Origin: Aquiluna sp. | GTDB lineage: Bacteria; Actinomycetota; Actinomycetes; Actinomycetales; Microbacteriaceae | Length of the DNA: 64,000 nucleotides | NCBI GenBank assembly: GCA_021741585.1 | Contig: JAIOXN010000001.1 | Coordinates: 310,001 to 374,000 of the forward strand | Direction: 5' to 3' | Shown: piece by piece, positions 40,150 through 49,194 of the stretch | Layout of the letters: each line of letters starts with the position of its first letter | Position numbering within the stretch: position 1 is the first letter of the stretch | Program-made: the position numbers and the translations under genes | Notes under the pieces: generated by a model | Told to the model about the DNA's origin: nothing | What the model saw: only the letters and a program-made list of their open reading frames with translations | Databases searched by the model: none

Positions 40150-41131
40150 TGAGCCCAATCTCTTTCGCTGACTCAGCAATCGATTTCATGAACGCCTCAG
40201 GTTGCTCTTCATGAGGCAAATGCCCGGCGTTTTCAATGATAGATAAATGGCTGTTTGGCAATATATCCTGAAGCTCCACCGTGTCTGAAGTCGGCACGAT
40301 GGTGTCCTGGTCTCCTGTAATCAAAAGAACTGGAAGGTCTAGCGAGCCTAGGTTCTCACGCAACTGATTGTCCCTAGGCGCTGTCACAAAGTTCCAAAAG
40401 CCGAGCTCCCAGTCCTTGACTTGAAGGGGTGCGGTGTAGCCGGCAGTTACCTCGGTGGTGATTTTGGATTTATCCACAAAACTCTGATCCAAAATATCCA
40501 AACCAGAACTTGCAATTCCTCGGACCAAAAGTGGGCCCAGTTTTAGAATTTGAGGAATGTCGTAGATCCAATCTAAACCAGCAGGACCACCCCCGGTGGT
40601 CAGGATTGCAGGGTCTACAAGAATCAATCCAGAAACCTTCCCCGGATTCACTCGCGCATACTCTGCGGCTAGTTGGCCACCCGCGGAGTGCCCCACAAGA
40701 AATACCTCGCGATCCTTTGCGATTTTTGCAATTAGCTCATCAAGAATCAGAAAATTTCCCTCAAAGCCATAGGGGTCAACTCCATTCCAGGAAGTTGGCC
40801 TTTGGGTGAAACCAAACCCTGGGCGGTCATAAGCGATTACATCACCATAACGAGAGAGTGGGTTGATAACCTCTCGCCACGAGAAGGTGCTTGCGCCAAA
40901 TCCGTGCATCAAAACCAGCACGGGAGGCTGGCAATTGCATTCGCCGAGGTAAGCACTTTGTTCCAGGTGAACATCGACCCCACCAAGGATCGAATATTCA
41001 GCTCCTGGTCCGGCAGCTTGCCGATAGTCGGTGGTACCTGAAGATTCAAATGGAATCAACAGCGGAACAATTAGAAAAGCTGCAACTCCGGATGCCAAAG
41101 CAATCCACATGATTCTTCTAAATTTCCGCAT
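40142..41131 (-). CDS. Membrane-anchored alpha/beta hydrolase
   Basis: A 329-residue alpha/beta-hydrolase-fold protein with one N-terminal membrane helix (about residues 8-27), so the catalytic domain is probably outside the cytoplasmic membrane. The nucleophile is Ser149 in VGHSAGG; the acid is likely in GDQD and the histidine in AGHLPHEE. HGFGAS forms the oxyanion region. The substrate is unknown. The ATG is preceded at 7 bases by TAGGCT, suggesting its own leaderless mRNA, although it also lies 33 bases after the aminotransferase gene. Confidence 0.85.
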   Translation of the reverse strand: MRKFRRIMWIALASGVAAFLIVPLLIPFESSGTTDYRQAAGPGAEYSILGGVDVHLEQSAYLGECNCQPPVLVLMHGFGASTFSWREVINPLSRYGDVIAYDRPGFGFTQRPTSWNGVDPYGFEGNFLILDELIAKIAKDREVFLVGHSAGGQLAAEYARVNPGKVSGLILVDPAILTTGGGPAGLDWIYDIPQILKLGPLLVRGIASSGLDILDQSFVDKSKITTEVTAGYTAPLQVKDWELGFWNFVTAPRDNQLRENLGSLDLPVLLITGDQDTIVPTSDTVELQDILPNSHLSIIENAGHLPHEEQPEAFMKSIAESAKEIGLTN

Positions 41132-41138
41132 AGCAAAG

Positions 41139-41144
41139 AGCCTA
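41139..41144 (-). promoter_or_regulatory. Candidate -10 element for leaderless hydrolase mRNA
   Basis: TAGGCT on the minus strand, then 7 bases and ATG, in the 33-base gap after the aminotransferase gene. Confidence 0.4.
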
Positions 41145-41164
41145 AAAGAGATTTCCTATATCTA

Positions 41165-42517
41165 CTAAGAAACCAAAGACTTGATCGCCTCTTCAAATAC
41201 TTCTTGGTGACGATCAACGTCAGCTTTGGTTGTTGTTGGACACATCAAAGCCATGTTGTGGAAAGGGGTTAGCAATACTCCCCTATTTGCCAAGTAAAGG
41301 TGCAGGTAATCCTCAAGTTCGGCATCTGCCGACTCAAAGGCTTGGGTTCCATTGATAGGGTACGGCTTAGCGAAACGATATTCGGCTCTAGCGCCCAGCT
41401 GGTTTATTGCCCATGGCAGGTCGTATTTCTCAAACAGTTCATTCACGCCGTTTGTGAAATAGGTTGCAAGGTCAATCATTTTTTCGAAGTTCTCGTGAGT
41501 CAGAACATGCTCAAGAGTTGCCCGCATCGCGGCAACTGAAAGTGGGTTTCCGGCCAAGGTTCCACCAACGCCGCCCATGTCAACCAGGTCAAGATCGTCT
41601 CGCTCCAAAACTCGCTTGGCAAATTCTTCACTCAGTCCGTAGGTTCCGGTTGGGATACCTCCAGCAATCGCCTTTCCAATCACAAAAACATCTGGTTCAA
41701 GACCGTCTCTGGCTGTCATGCCGCCGTAGCCCGCGGAGAAGGTGTGAGTCTCGTCAATAATCAAAAGCGCATCGTACTTACGGGTTAGTTCCCTAACGCC
41801 TTGGAGATAACCAGGCCCCGGTAGCACTATTCCGATATTCGTGAGCGCAGGCTCCATCAAAACGGCAGCAACGTCTCCGTTTTTGAGCTGTCGCTCCAGA
41901 CCCTCTAGATCGTTGAACTCAGCAACCCTAGAAGTCTCGGTGACATCAACCGGAGAGCCGACATTTCCAGGCCTTGACATGCCTTCGCCGTCTGGACCAA
42001 CAACTATCAGCGCCTCATCAACCGAGCCGTGGTAGCAATAAGCATTGAAAAGAATCTTTGGCTTACCAGTGATGGCACGCACCAATCTGATTGCCCAGCG
42101 ATTGGCATCGGTTGCAGTTAGTGAATAGCTCCACTTGGCCATTCCAAATCTTTCGGTGAGGTTCTTAGCCACCCACTGAGCATCTTCGGTCGGCAGCATG
42201 GTCGTGATGCCGCCTTGATTCTTGATGCGATCGATGATCGCATCCACCACAATCGGGTTCGAGTGCCCGGCCATGGCTCCGGTGTCACCAAGGGCAAAAT
42301 CGATATACTCATTGCCATCGATGTCCCAGATTTTGTTGCCAAGTGCTCTGTCGAAGTAAATCGGAAAGCCTCCGGCTTTCTTATTCATCCAAGTCATTGG
42401 CACTTTGCCAAACAGATTGTCAGCTGCCTCGTAGGCAGCCTTTGACTTGGGGTGCTTCTCTAGAAACACGGCCTGTTCGACAAGATGGTTTTTGGCTAAC
42501 TGGGTGCGATTAATCAT
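41165..42517 (-). CDS. Class III aminotransferase (glutamate-1-semialdehyde aminomutase-like)
   Basis: A 450-residue PLP fold type I enzyme. The Schiff-base lysine is Lys282 in IGKAIAGGIPTG, and IIDETHTFSAGYGG holds the cofactor-binding aspartate. The overall sequence resembles GSA aminomutase and beta-amino-acid aminotransferases. Segments ATDANRWAIRLVRAITGKPKIL and LMEPALTNIGIVLPGPGYL mark a separate subfamily, so I do not call it hemL. The start at 42517 is fixed by a consensus AGGAGG (42528-42523) five bases upstream, one of the best ribosome binding sites in the window. The substrate is unknown. Confidence 0.86.
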   Translation of the reverse strand: MINRTQLAKNHLVEQAVFLEKHPKSKAAYEAADNLFGKVPMTWMNKKAGGFPIYFDRALGNKIWDIDGNEYIDFALGDTGAMAGHSNPIVVDAIIDRIKNQGGITTMLPTEDAQWVAKNLTERFGMAKWSYSLTATDANRWAIRLVRAITGKPKILFNAYCYHGSVDEALIVVGPDGEGMSRPGNVGSPVDVTETSRVAEFNDLEGLERQLKNGDVAAVLMEPALTNIGIVLPGPGYLQGVRELTRKYDALLIIDETHTFSAGYGGMTARDGLEPDVFVIGKAIAGGIPTGTYGLSEEFAKRVLERDDLDLVDMGGVGGTLAGNPLSVAAMRATLEHVLTHENFEKMIDLATYFTNGVNELFEKYDLPWAINQLGARAEYRFAKPYPINGTQAFESADAELEDYLHLYLANRGVLLTPFHNMALMCPTTTKADVDRHQEVFEEAIKSLVS

Positions 42518-42699
42518 GATTTCCTCCTGGGTCCCCCGCCAGCGCATCTTCGCCCGGCTACTGCCCGAATCCTGAGGATATTGCTTTCAATAATGCCATA
42601 CCTAGTTAGCAAAGACTGTCGTTGGAGCTTTGAAATCCTGTTCTGGGCAAATCAATTCCTAGGTCTTTTTCGGCCACTCCCCTAGACTTCTACTGAGCG

Positions 42700-42713
42700 A
42701 GTGACCTGTCACT
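42700..42713. promoter_or_regulatory. 14-bp dyad AGTGAC-CT-GTCACT, operator candidate
   Basis: A perfect inverted repeat with 6-bp arms in the middle of the divergent region, positioned where it could affect either the aminotransferase or the helicase promoter. No adjacent regulator gene suggests which protein would bind. Confidence 0.3.
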
Positions 42714-42764
42714 TTCTTGCGTCGTAGATCGACCCCCACGAAACTGTGGCTAAACCTTTCCTTC

Positions 42765-42839
42765 GGCGAACGAATACATCCATTGATGTCTTCGCCATTT
42801 GCCCAAAAACATGGGCTCAAAAGTGATGCATTCCATCAC
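42765..42839 (+). promoter_or_regulatory. Hairpin array in the 5' leader of the DEAD-box helicase
   Basis: Three hairpins in a row. The first is a two-step stem (GGCGAA 42765-42770 with TTCGCC 42791-42796, enclosing ACATC 42776-42780 with GATGT 42785-42789). The second is GCCC/GGGC (42801-42804 with 42813-42816). The third is GTGATG/CATCAC (42823-42828 with 42834-42839). They end 16 bases before the chosen ATG. Long structured leaders are known for cold-shock helicases. Confidence 0.5.
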
Positions 42840-42855
42840 AGAAAAGCAACTCATT

Positions 42856-44289
42856 ATGACTACACCAACATTTATTGACCTCGGCGTGCCCGCCAAAATT
42901 GCAACTGCGCTGAGCGCACAGGGCATTGACTCGCCTTTCCCTATCCAAGTTGATTCGCTGCCTGACACCCTGGCAGGTAAGGATGTTCTGGGTAGAGGTA
43001 AGACCGGCTCTGGCAAGACCCTGGCTTTTGGCATTCCGATGGTGGCCAGGCTTGCCGACTCCGCAATGAATCAGGGTTCACACCGAAAGCCACGAGGCCT
43101 AGTGCTAGCCCCAACCCGCGAATTGGCAACCCAAATCACAAACTCAATTGAGCCATTGGCTACAGCCATGAACCTCAGAGTCACGACAATATTCGGAGGT
43201 ATCCCGCAAAAACGCCAAGTTCAGGCGCTCAAGGATGGGATTGACATCATTGTGGCAACCCCGGGCCGTCTTGAAGATCTAATGGGTCAAGGGCTATTGA
43301 AACTCGATGCAATCGAGATAACGGTTTTGGATGAGGCCGACCACATGGCGGATCTTGGCTTCTTGCCGGTTGTCACGAGAATTCTAAATGCCACCCCAAG
43401 AGGTAGCCAGCGTCTTTTGTTCTCGGCGACATTGGACAACGGCGTGCAGAAACTTGTAGATAAGTTCTTGCAAAACCAAGTTATGCACGCAGTTGACGAA
43501 GCCAACTCACATGTTTCCCAGATGACTCACCACGTGTTTGAGGCATCGGATGCAGACGCTAAAAAGCGTTTGGTCTATGCCTTGGCCTCTGGAACCGGAA
43601 GAAGAATCCTGTTCATGCGCACCAAGCACCACGCTAAAAAGCTGGCGAAAGCACTTACCCAGGCAGGCATTCCATCGGTCGATTTGCACGGAAATCTTTC
43701 CCAGGCCGCTAGGGATCGAAACCTTGAAGCATTTAGCGCTGGCAAAGCGAGAGTCTTGGTTGCTACGGACGTGGCAGCAAGAGGCGTGCACGTTGATGGG
43801 GTGGATCTTGTGATCCACGTTGACCCACCTGCTGAACACAAGGCATACCTTCACCGCTCAGGAAGAACCGCTAGAGCTGGAGCTTCGGGTGACGTTGTGA
43901 CTATTTCCTTGCCGACCCAGCGTAAAGATTTGTCTGACTTGCTCAATAAGGCAAAAATCTCCGTGAGGCCACAATCTGTGAACGAAAAGTCACCAGAGGT
44001 TATTGCCCTCATAGGTCAGGTTGCCGAATATGTAAAACCTACTTCTCCTCAAGCTCCACCAAAGCCAACTGGCAAGTCGACTGGCCGCAATGCTCAACGC
44101 AAGCGAGCACTGCGCGAGAATGGGCAAACTCAGAACCAGCAGCCAAGAACGCCTGGGTCTAGGCCAAATGCTCAGGGTTCCTCAAGCGGCAAGCCGCATG
44201 GGGCTGGCGGCGGAAGGCCTCAAGGTGCAGGTGGTGGACGGCCTCCGGGTGCCGCAAGCGGAAGGCGTCAGCGTCAAGGTTCGAGATAG
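42856..44289 (+). CDS. DEAD-box RNA helicase (RhlE/cold-shock type)
   Basis: An ATP-dependent RNA helicase of 477 residues. It has a Q-motif region (FPIQVDSLP), Walker A GKTGSGKT at 48-55, PTRELA, DEAD at 158-161, SAT (LLFSATLDN), and the C-terminal core with VATDVAARGVHVDGVD and HRSGRTARAG. The last 90 or so residues are basic and rich in Gly, Pro, Gln and Arg with GAGGGRP repeats, suited to RNA binding. The start is uncertain. I chose the ATG at 42856 (MTTPTFIDLGVP) from the domain boundary; in-frame ATG 42826 falls inside a leader hairpin, and no site has a good Shine-Dalgarno sequence. Confidence 0.9.
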   Translation: MTTPTFIDLGVPAKIATALSAQGIDSPFPIQVDSLPDTLAGKDVLGRGKTGSGKTLAFGIPMVARLADSAMNQGSHRKPRGLVLAPTRELATQITNSIEPLATAMNLRVTTIFGGIPQKRQVQALKDGIDIIVATPGRLEDLMGQGLLKLDAIEITVLDEADHMADLGFLPVVTRILNATPRGSQRLLFSATLDNGVQKLVDKFLQNQVMHAVDEANSHVSQMTHHVFEASDADAKKRLVYALASGTGRRILFMRTKHHAKKLAKALTQAGIPSVDLHGNLSQAARDRNLEAFSAGKARVLVATDVAARGVHVDGVDLVIHVDPPAEHKAYLHRSGRTARAGASGDVVTISLPTQRKDLSDLLNKAKISVRPQSVNEKSPEVIALIGQVAEYVKPTSPQAPPKPTGKSTGRNAQRKRALRENGQTQNQQPRTPGSRPNAQGSSSGKPHGAGGGRPQGAGGGRPPGAASGRRQRQGSR

Positions 44290-44311
44290 TTAATTTCGAT
44301 AAGACATGAAG

Positions 44312-44384
44312 CGCCCTCGGTAGGAATCGAACCTACGACCAAGAGATTAGAAGGCTCTTGCTCTATCCACTGAGCTACGAGGGC
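44312..44384 (-). tRNA. tRNA-Arg (anticodon UCU)
   Basis: A 73-base cloverleaf with acceptor stem GCCCTCG/CGAGGGC, D stem GCTC/GAGC, anticodon loop CTTCTAA (TCT), T stem GTAGG/CCTAC and discriminator G. The innermost anticodon-stem pair is a C/U mismatch (31-39). CCA is not encoded. It converges on the helicase gene 22 bases away. Confidence 0.94.
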
Positions 44385-44410
44385 TTTGCCACTGAAGTAG
44401 GGCAAAGCAC

Positions 44411-44416
44411 AGTCTA
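44411..44416 (-). promoter_or_regulatory. Candidate -10 element of tRNA-Arg
   Basis: TAGACT on the minus strand, 26 bases before the tRNA 5' end. A TTGAAG lies 20 bases upstream, slightly far for a -35 element. Confidence 0.3.
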
Positions 44417-44546
44417 CACAGGCTTAGCCATGCCCTCTTCAAGTGATTCAAATTGAGGGATTTAAGAATCTCTCATTCAGCAAACCTCAAAGTTGACTGA
44501 TAGTTCAATCTGAAATTCTGCAGACGAAACCCAGTTGTAACGCTAA

Positions 44547-45584
44547 ATGTGTACTGTCAGGAGAATGAATTTAAGTAGATTTTCAATTGTCGCCCTTATC
44601 TTGATTGCTCTAACCGGCTGCACAGTGTCGAACACAGATGCAAGTTTGCTTCAGGAAAACAGTCCAAGTTCGACTCTTGAAATTGAAACAGAATCGACAG
44701 AAGGCACTATTGCAGGCTCCGAAAGTTCAGGCGTAGTCGGGACTGATGGGTCAGCTAGTGCCGAGGAAAGTGGCAACGATGAAGAGCAGTCCACCCACGA
44801 TTTAGACGGTGACCACCTTGGTAACTACACATTGATTGACAACGAATACGGAACAGACACTACCGTTACAGTCACGGCAACTACAAGAACCATTGTTTCT
44901 AATGCTCTTCCAAACCATGAGACTGGAACTTTTCCAAATTCTGGAAACCCAAATACAATTCAGGCCCAAAATCGAGCCTGGGAATTGCCTCTAGAAATCA
45001 ACTACACGGGGACTCCAACTGCAGTGCGAGAGACCGGAGTCGGATTAAATGGAGTCAAATTTGAGCCAGGCACCGCAGAAGTCGCAGTCTGCGAGACCGG
45101 AGAGTCCTATCCAATTGAAGGGCTTCAGGAAATTGCCGATTTGGGTATGGATTTCAATAATGCACACGTCCAACCAAACGGTGAGTACCATTACCACGGA
45201 GTTTCCGGGTTAATGGTAGAGATCTTCTCAACAAATAATGACCTTGTCCACGTTGGCTTCGCCCAAGACGGCGGACTTATCTACTATTCGAAGTCAGGCG
45301 CCTTCGCCTCGAGCTATTTGCTGGGAACCGACACAAGAGCTGGGGACAACTGCACTTACACAGCAGGCAAGAAAGCCACCATCTCATTTGGAGATAAAAA
45401 GGACGGCGCTCTGACCACGGATTGGGAATTCAAAGAGGGGTCGGGTGATCTTGATGCATGCAACGGAACTTTTCTTGATGGAGAATACGTCTATTTTCTG
45501 ACAAATGAATTTCCATACATTCCCCGTTGCCTCATGGGGAAGTTCACCGAATCTCCTCTCGGCTCAGTCCAACCTGGAAGATAA
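44547..45584 (+). CDS. YHYH-domain lipoprotein of unknown function
   Basis: A 345-residue secreted lipoprotein. After a basic N-terminus and hydrophobic stretch the lipobox LTGC gives the acylated Cys25. A low-complexity Ser/Glu/Gly/Thr linker follows (about residues 30-90), then a YHYH domain with the name motif at 214-217 (GEYHYHG). Six or more cysteines occur in the C-terminal domain. Proteins of this domain are found on the surface of many marine and freshwater bacteria; the role is not established. An ATG at 44565 is an alternative start: AGGAG precedes it by a single base. Flanking genes give no functional hint. Confidence 0.8.
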   Translation: MCTVRRMNLSRFSIVALILIALTGCTVSNTDASLLQENSPSSTLEIETESTEGTIAGSESSGVVGTDGSASAEESGNDEEQSTHDLDGDHLGNYTLIDNEYGTDTTVTVTATTRTIVSNALPNHETGTFPNSGNPNTIQAQNRAWELPLEINYTGTPTAVRETGVGLNGVKFEPGTAEVAVCETGESYPIEGLQEIADLGMDFNNAHVQPNGEYHYHGVSGLMVEIFSTNNDLVHVGFAQDGGLIYYSKSGAFASSYLLGTDTRAGDNCTYTAGKKATISFGDKKDGALTTDWEFKEGSGDLDACNGTFLDGEYVYFLTNEFPYIPRCLMGKFTESPLGSVQPGR

Positions 45585-45670
45585 ACAGATTGACCACTTT
45601 CACGACTGCAAGGGTCCAAAAGATTCAATAGAGTTGGACTACTCAAATCAATGCAGATCGTTAGGGAAAT

Positions 45671-48600
45671 ATGTCACTCAACACCACTCAAATTCCCTCT
45701 CTGGCCGGTCGCGAAGAGCTCGTGAAATCATCAATTGAGCAAGTCAAGCTGTGGGTTGATGAATCAAGCAAACTGAAGACCTCTGCATCGGCGGCAAGGC
45801 TCTCAGGGCTTCTCCAGGACCCGAACGGCCTTGAATTTGCGGTTGGATTTGTTGATGGAGTCATTCGCCCCGAAGACCTAAGTGTCGCAGCCAAGAATCT
45901 CTATGCACTCAAGAGTGTTATTCCTAAATTTTTGCCTTTAGGACTCCGGGTGCTGATTCGCCTCGGGGCAAACCTTGCACCACTTTTACCTTGGCTAGTT
46001 ATTCCAATTGCCCGCAAGGTGCTCAAGTCCATGGTCTCTCACCTAGTTATTGACGCCAGCCTTTCAAAGCTTGGCAGATCAATTCGCAGGATCCGAAAAG
46101 GCGGCGCAAGGCTAAACATTAACTTGCTCGGCGAAGCGGTGCTTGGAGAGCAAGAAGCGAAGGCAAGATTGAGGAAGACTGCCGAGATTCTTGCTCGCAA
46201 AGATGTCGACTATGTATCAATCAAGGTTTCTGCAACAGTTGCCCCACACTCCAAATGGGCATTCAATGAAACGGTTGCCGATGTTGTAAAAACACTTACC
46301 CCTCTATACGAAATTGCGGCTTCGAGCGAGCCAAAGAAGTTCATCAATCTGGACATGGAGGAATATCACGATCTTGACCTAACGGTTGCGGTTTTCAAAG
46401 AGATATTGTCGGACCCCAGGTTTGCGAATCTAACTGGTGGCATCGTGTTGCAGGCATACCTGCCAGATGCTCTGAGGGCAATGATTGATCTTCAACAATG
46501 GGCAGCACTCCGAGTGCTTGGAGGCGGAGCGTCGATCAAGGTGCGAGTCGTTAAAGGTGCAAACCTTCCAATGGAGCGCGTTGATGCAGAGTTGCACGGC
46601 TGGCCGCTAGCTACTGTCTCTTCAAAGGCACAAGCTGACGCAAACTACAAGAGAGTTCTCAACTACGCACTTACCAGTGAGCGCGTAAAGAATGTCGCGG
46701 TTGGCGTCGCTGGCCACAACCTATTTGACTTGGCTTTCGCTTGGGTACTTGCCAACCAGCGCGGTGCGCTTTCTGGCATGGATATTGAGATGCTTTTAGG
46801 GATGGCACAAACTCAGTCCCGGGTCGTCCAAAACACCGTTGGCAATATGATTCTCTACACCCCAGTTGTGCATCCGCAGGAATTCGATGTTGCCATCGCA
46901 TACCTGATTCGCAGACTTGAAGAAGGCGCGTCAAAGGACAACTTCCTTTCTGGTGCTTTTGAGCTAGACAAACCAGAGGTATTCGAGCGCGAGAAGAATC
47001 GATTCTTGGAGTCAATTGGACTCATGGCTGATGAGGTTCCAATCCCGAATAGATTGCAGGATCGCCACAACGATTCCGCTGTAGTTCCAGCCCTAGGCTT
47101 TGAAAATGCACCGGACACAGACCCTGCTATCGCCCAAAACAGACACTGGGCCTACGAAATCCTTGAGCGAGCAAAGAGCTCCACTCTGGGTATCGAATCT
47201 GTTGCATCCAGCACTCTACGAACCAAAGTCGAACTAGAACAAAAACTTGAGAGCGCGAAGTTGGCTGGGGCCAACTGGGGGGCAAAAGACCCCTACGAAA
47301 GAGCTCAGCTTCTGCACAAAATCGGCGTTCTTCTCGAGCAAAACCGCGGCGCTCTAATTGAAGTTGCGATGAGCGAAGCCGGGAAGACAATTGACCAGGC
47401 TGACACTGAAATCTCCGAGGCCATCGACTTTGCACACTATTACGCCGAACAAGCTCGTCTTTTAGAGGAGGTGGATGGAGCGGTTGCAAAGCCTCGCAAT
47501 CTAACTCTTGTAACTCCACCATGGAACTTCCCAATCGCGATTCCTGCAGGTTCTGCACTAGCAGCACTGGCGGCAGGCTCGGCAGTAATCTTCAAGCCAG
47601 CCGGGCAGGCTGCTCGATGTGGCGCGGTTCTTGCCGATCTCATGAACCAGGTATTGCCTAAAGGTGTCTTGGAGCATATTCAAATCAGTGAGAACGACTT
47701 GGGCAAGGATTTGATTTCCCATAAGCACATTGATCAGGTGATTCTCACCGGTGGCTACGAAACCGCGAAGCTATTCAGAAATTTCTCCCCATCTTTGAGG
47801 GTGCTGGCTGAAACCAGTGGAAAGAATGCAATTGTCATCACGCCAAATGCTGATCTTGACCTGGCAGCAAAGGATCTCGCCTACTCTGCATTCGGCCATG
47901 CTGGCCAGAAATGCTCGGCCGCATCGATAGCGATTTTGGTTGGCAGTGTTGGTAAGTCAAAGAGATTCCGCAGACAACTTATTGATGCTGTGACTTCTTT
48001 GGTTGTCGATTATCCCACCAATCCAAAAGCTCAAATGGGGCCGCTAATCTCGGCCCCTGAAGAAAAGCTTCAGTATGGTCTCACCAAGCTCGAGCGTGGC
48101 GAAAAGTGGCTCCTGGAGCCAAAGCAACTTGATGACTCTGGAAAACTTTGGTCTCCTGGCATTCGTGAAGGCGTCAGGCCAGGATCCCCTGCTCATATGC
48201 TCGAATTTTTTGGGCCGATTCTGTCGATCATGACGGTTTCTACTTTGGCTGAAGCCCTCACTCTGCAGAATGCGGTTGATTATGGGCTGACTGCCGGCAT
48301 TCACTCTCTGGAACCTAAGGAAGTAAAACTCTGGCTTTCTAAGGTTCAGGCAGGCAATCTTTACGTAAATAGAGGCATCACTGGAGCGATTGTTGAGCGT
48401 CAGCCTTTTGGTGGTTGGAAGCGATCTGCTATCGGCCCCGGCGCCAAAGCTGGCGGACCAAACTACCTGCTTACACTTTCGGATTGGGATTCCTCTAGAG
48501 CAGTTCACAAAGAGGAAATCACAACAAAGACCGTTAATCGCCTCTTAGCACTTGCCGCCGAGGATCAAATGTCAAACAGCGAACTTGAGTCCCTTTTGCG

Positions 48601-49102
48601 AGGCGCTCAGAGCGATCAGGATGCAATTCGCTCCATTTACTCTGTGCAGAGCGACCCTTCTGGCCTGAAGCTTGAAGCCAATCGCTTTCGATACACAAGA
48701 AGTGATTGCCAACTCAGAATTCAGGATGAATCTTCTAGTTGGGAGATGTTCCGCGCTGTGATTTCGATCCTGACATTGGGGTCAGGCGTTATTAGCGCCA
48801 CTGAAGTCGCTCCAAGACTCAAGGCAATCTTGCGAAAAGCGGATATCGCTCTAATTGAAGAGACCCAAGAGCAGTGGCTTCAGAGGATTTCAAGTAATCC
48901 ATCTCGATGCAAAGTAGTCGGTTCACTTGAAGTGATTGGTGCCGATAGTCCATTGGCAAACTGTGACATCGCTTTATACACGAACCCGCCAACCGAATCT
49001 GGGCGCATCGAACTGCTGCCATATTTCATCGAGCAGTCAGTTTCGGTGACAACCCACCGCTTTGGAACGCCAACTCAATTACTTGAAAAAGCTGGCCTTT
49101 AA
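45671..49102 (+). CDS. putA: Bifunctional proline dehydrogenase / P5C dehydrogenase
   Basis: Oxidises proline to glutamate in two steps: FAD-dependent proline dehydrogenase (about residues 80-470), then NAD-dependent pyrroline-5-carboxylate dehydrogenase (about 520-1010). The second has TPPWNFPIAIPAG, Glu714 (LAETSGKN) and the nucleophile Cys748 (HAGQKCSA). There is no N-terminal ribbon-helix-helix DNA-binding domain, so it is not an autoregulator. The 1143 residues include a C-terminal region of about 130 residues after the dehydrogenase fold whose function I cannot assign. AGGG in front of ATG 45671 supports the start. Confidence 0.94.
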   Translation: MSLNTTQIPSLAGREELVKSSIEQVKLWVDESSKLKTSASAARLSGLLQDPNGLEFAVGFVDGVIRPEDLSVAAKNLYALKSVIPKFLPLGLRVLIRLGANLAPLLPWLVIPIARKVLKSMVSHLVIDASLSKLGRSIRRIRKGGARLNINLLGEAVLGEQEAKARLRKTAEILARKDVDYVSIKVSATVAPHSKWAFNETVADVVKTLTPLYEIAASSEPKKFINLDMEEYHDLDLTVAVFKEILSDPRFANLTGGIVLQAYLPDALRAMIDLQQWAALRVLGGGASIKVRVVKGANLPMERVDAELHGWPLATVSSKAQADANYKRVLNYALTSERVKNVAVGVAGHNLFDLAFAWVLANQRGALSGMDIEMLLGMAQTQSRVVQNTVGNMILYTPVVHPQEFDVAIAYLIRRLEEGASKDNFLSGAFELDKPEVFEREKNRFLESIGLMADEVPIPNRLQDRHNDSAVVPALGFENAPDTDPAIAQNRHWAYEILERAKSSTLGIESVASSTLRTKVELEQKLESAKLAGANWGAKDPYERAQLLHKIGVLLEQNRGALIEVAMSEAGKTIDQADTEISEAIDFAHYYAEQARLLEEVDGAVAKPRNLTLVTPPWNFPIAIPAGSALAALAAGSAVIFKPAGQAARCGAVLADLMNQVLPKGVLEHIQISENDLGKDLISHKHIDQVILTGGYETAKLFRNFSPSLRVLAETSGKNAIVITPNADLDLAAKDLAYSAFGHAGQKCSAASIAILVGSVGKSKRFRRQLIDAVTSLVVDYPTNPKAQMGPLISAPEEKLQYGLTKLERGEKWLLEPKQLDDSGKLWSPGIREGVRPGSPAHMLEFFGPILSIMTVSTLAEALTLQNAVDYGLTAGIHSLEPKEVKLWLSKVQAGNLYVNRGITGAIVERQPFGGWKRSAIGPGAKAGGPNYLLTLSDWDSSRAVHKEEITTKTVNRLLALAAEDQMSNSELESLLRGAQSDQDAIRSIYSVQSDPSGLKLEANRFRYTRSDCQLRIQDESSSWEMFRAVISILTLGSGVISATEVAPRLKAILRKADIALIEETQEQWLQRISSNPSRCKVVGSLEVIGADSPLANCDIALYTNPPTESGRIELLPYFIEQSVSVTTHRFGTPTQLLEKAGL

Positions 49103-49194
49103 CAGGCGGCCCTCAGCAAAGTAGGATTGATTATCGGGAGTATTCCCAAACAAATAAGTGTTTGAAATAGCAGCACAACAAATTTGAGGTCGTT

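Larger units (their letters stand above)
42518..42855. other. 338-base divergent intergenic region between aminotransferase and helicase genes
   Basis: The longest gene-free stretch in the window. It holds the aminotransferase ribosome binding site at 42523-42528, a 14-bp dyad at 42700-42713, and the hairpin-rich helicase leader at 42765-42839. I looked for guanidine (ykkC), TPP, glycine and SAM riboswitch landmarks on both strands and found none. Confidence 0.7.

Noticed and set aside
42518-42700. Guanidine (ykkC) or other riboswitch in the aminotransferase leader
   Set aside because: G- and C-rich patches near the ribosome binding site looked promising, but the conserved ykkC core and pairing could not be found, and no other class fits.
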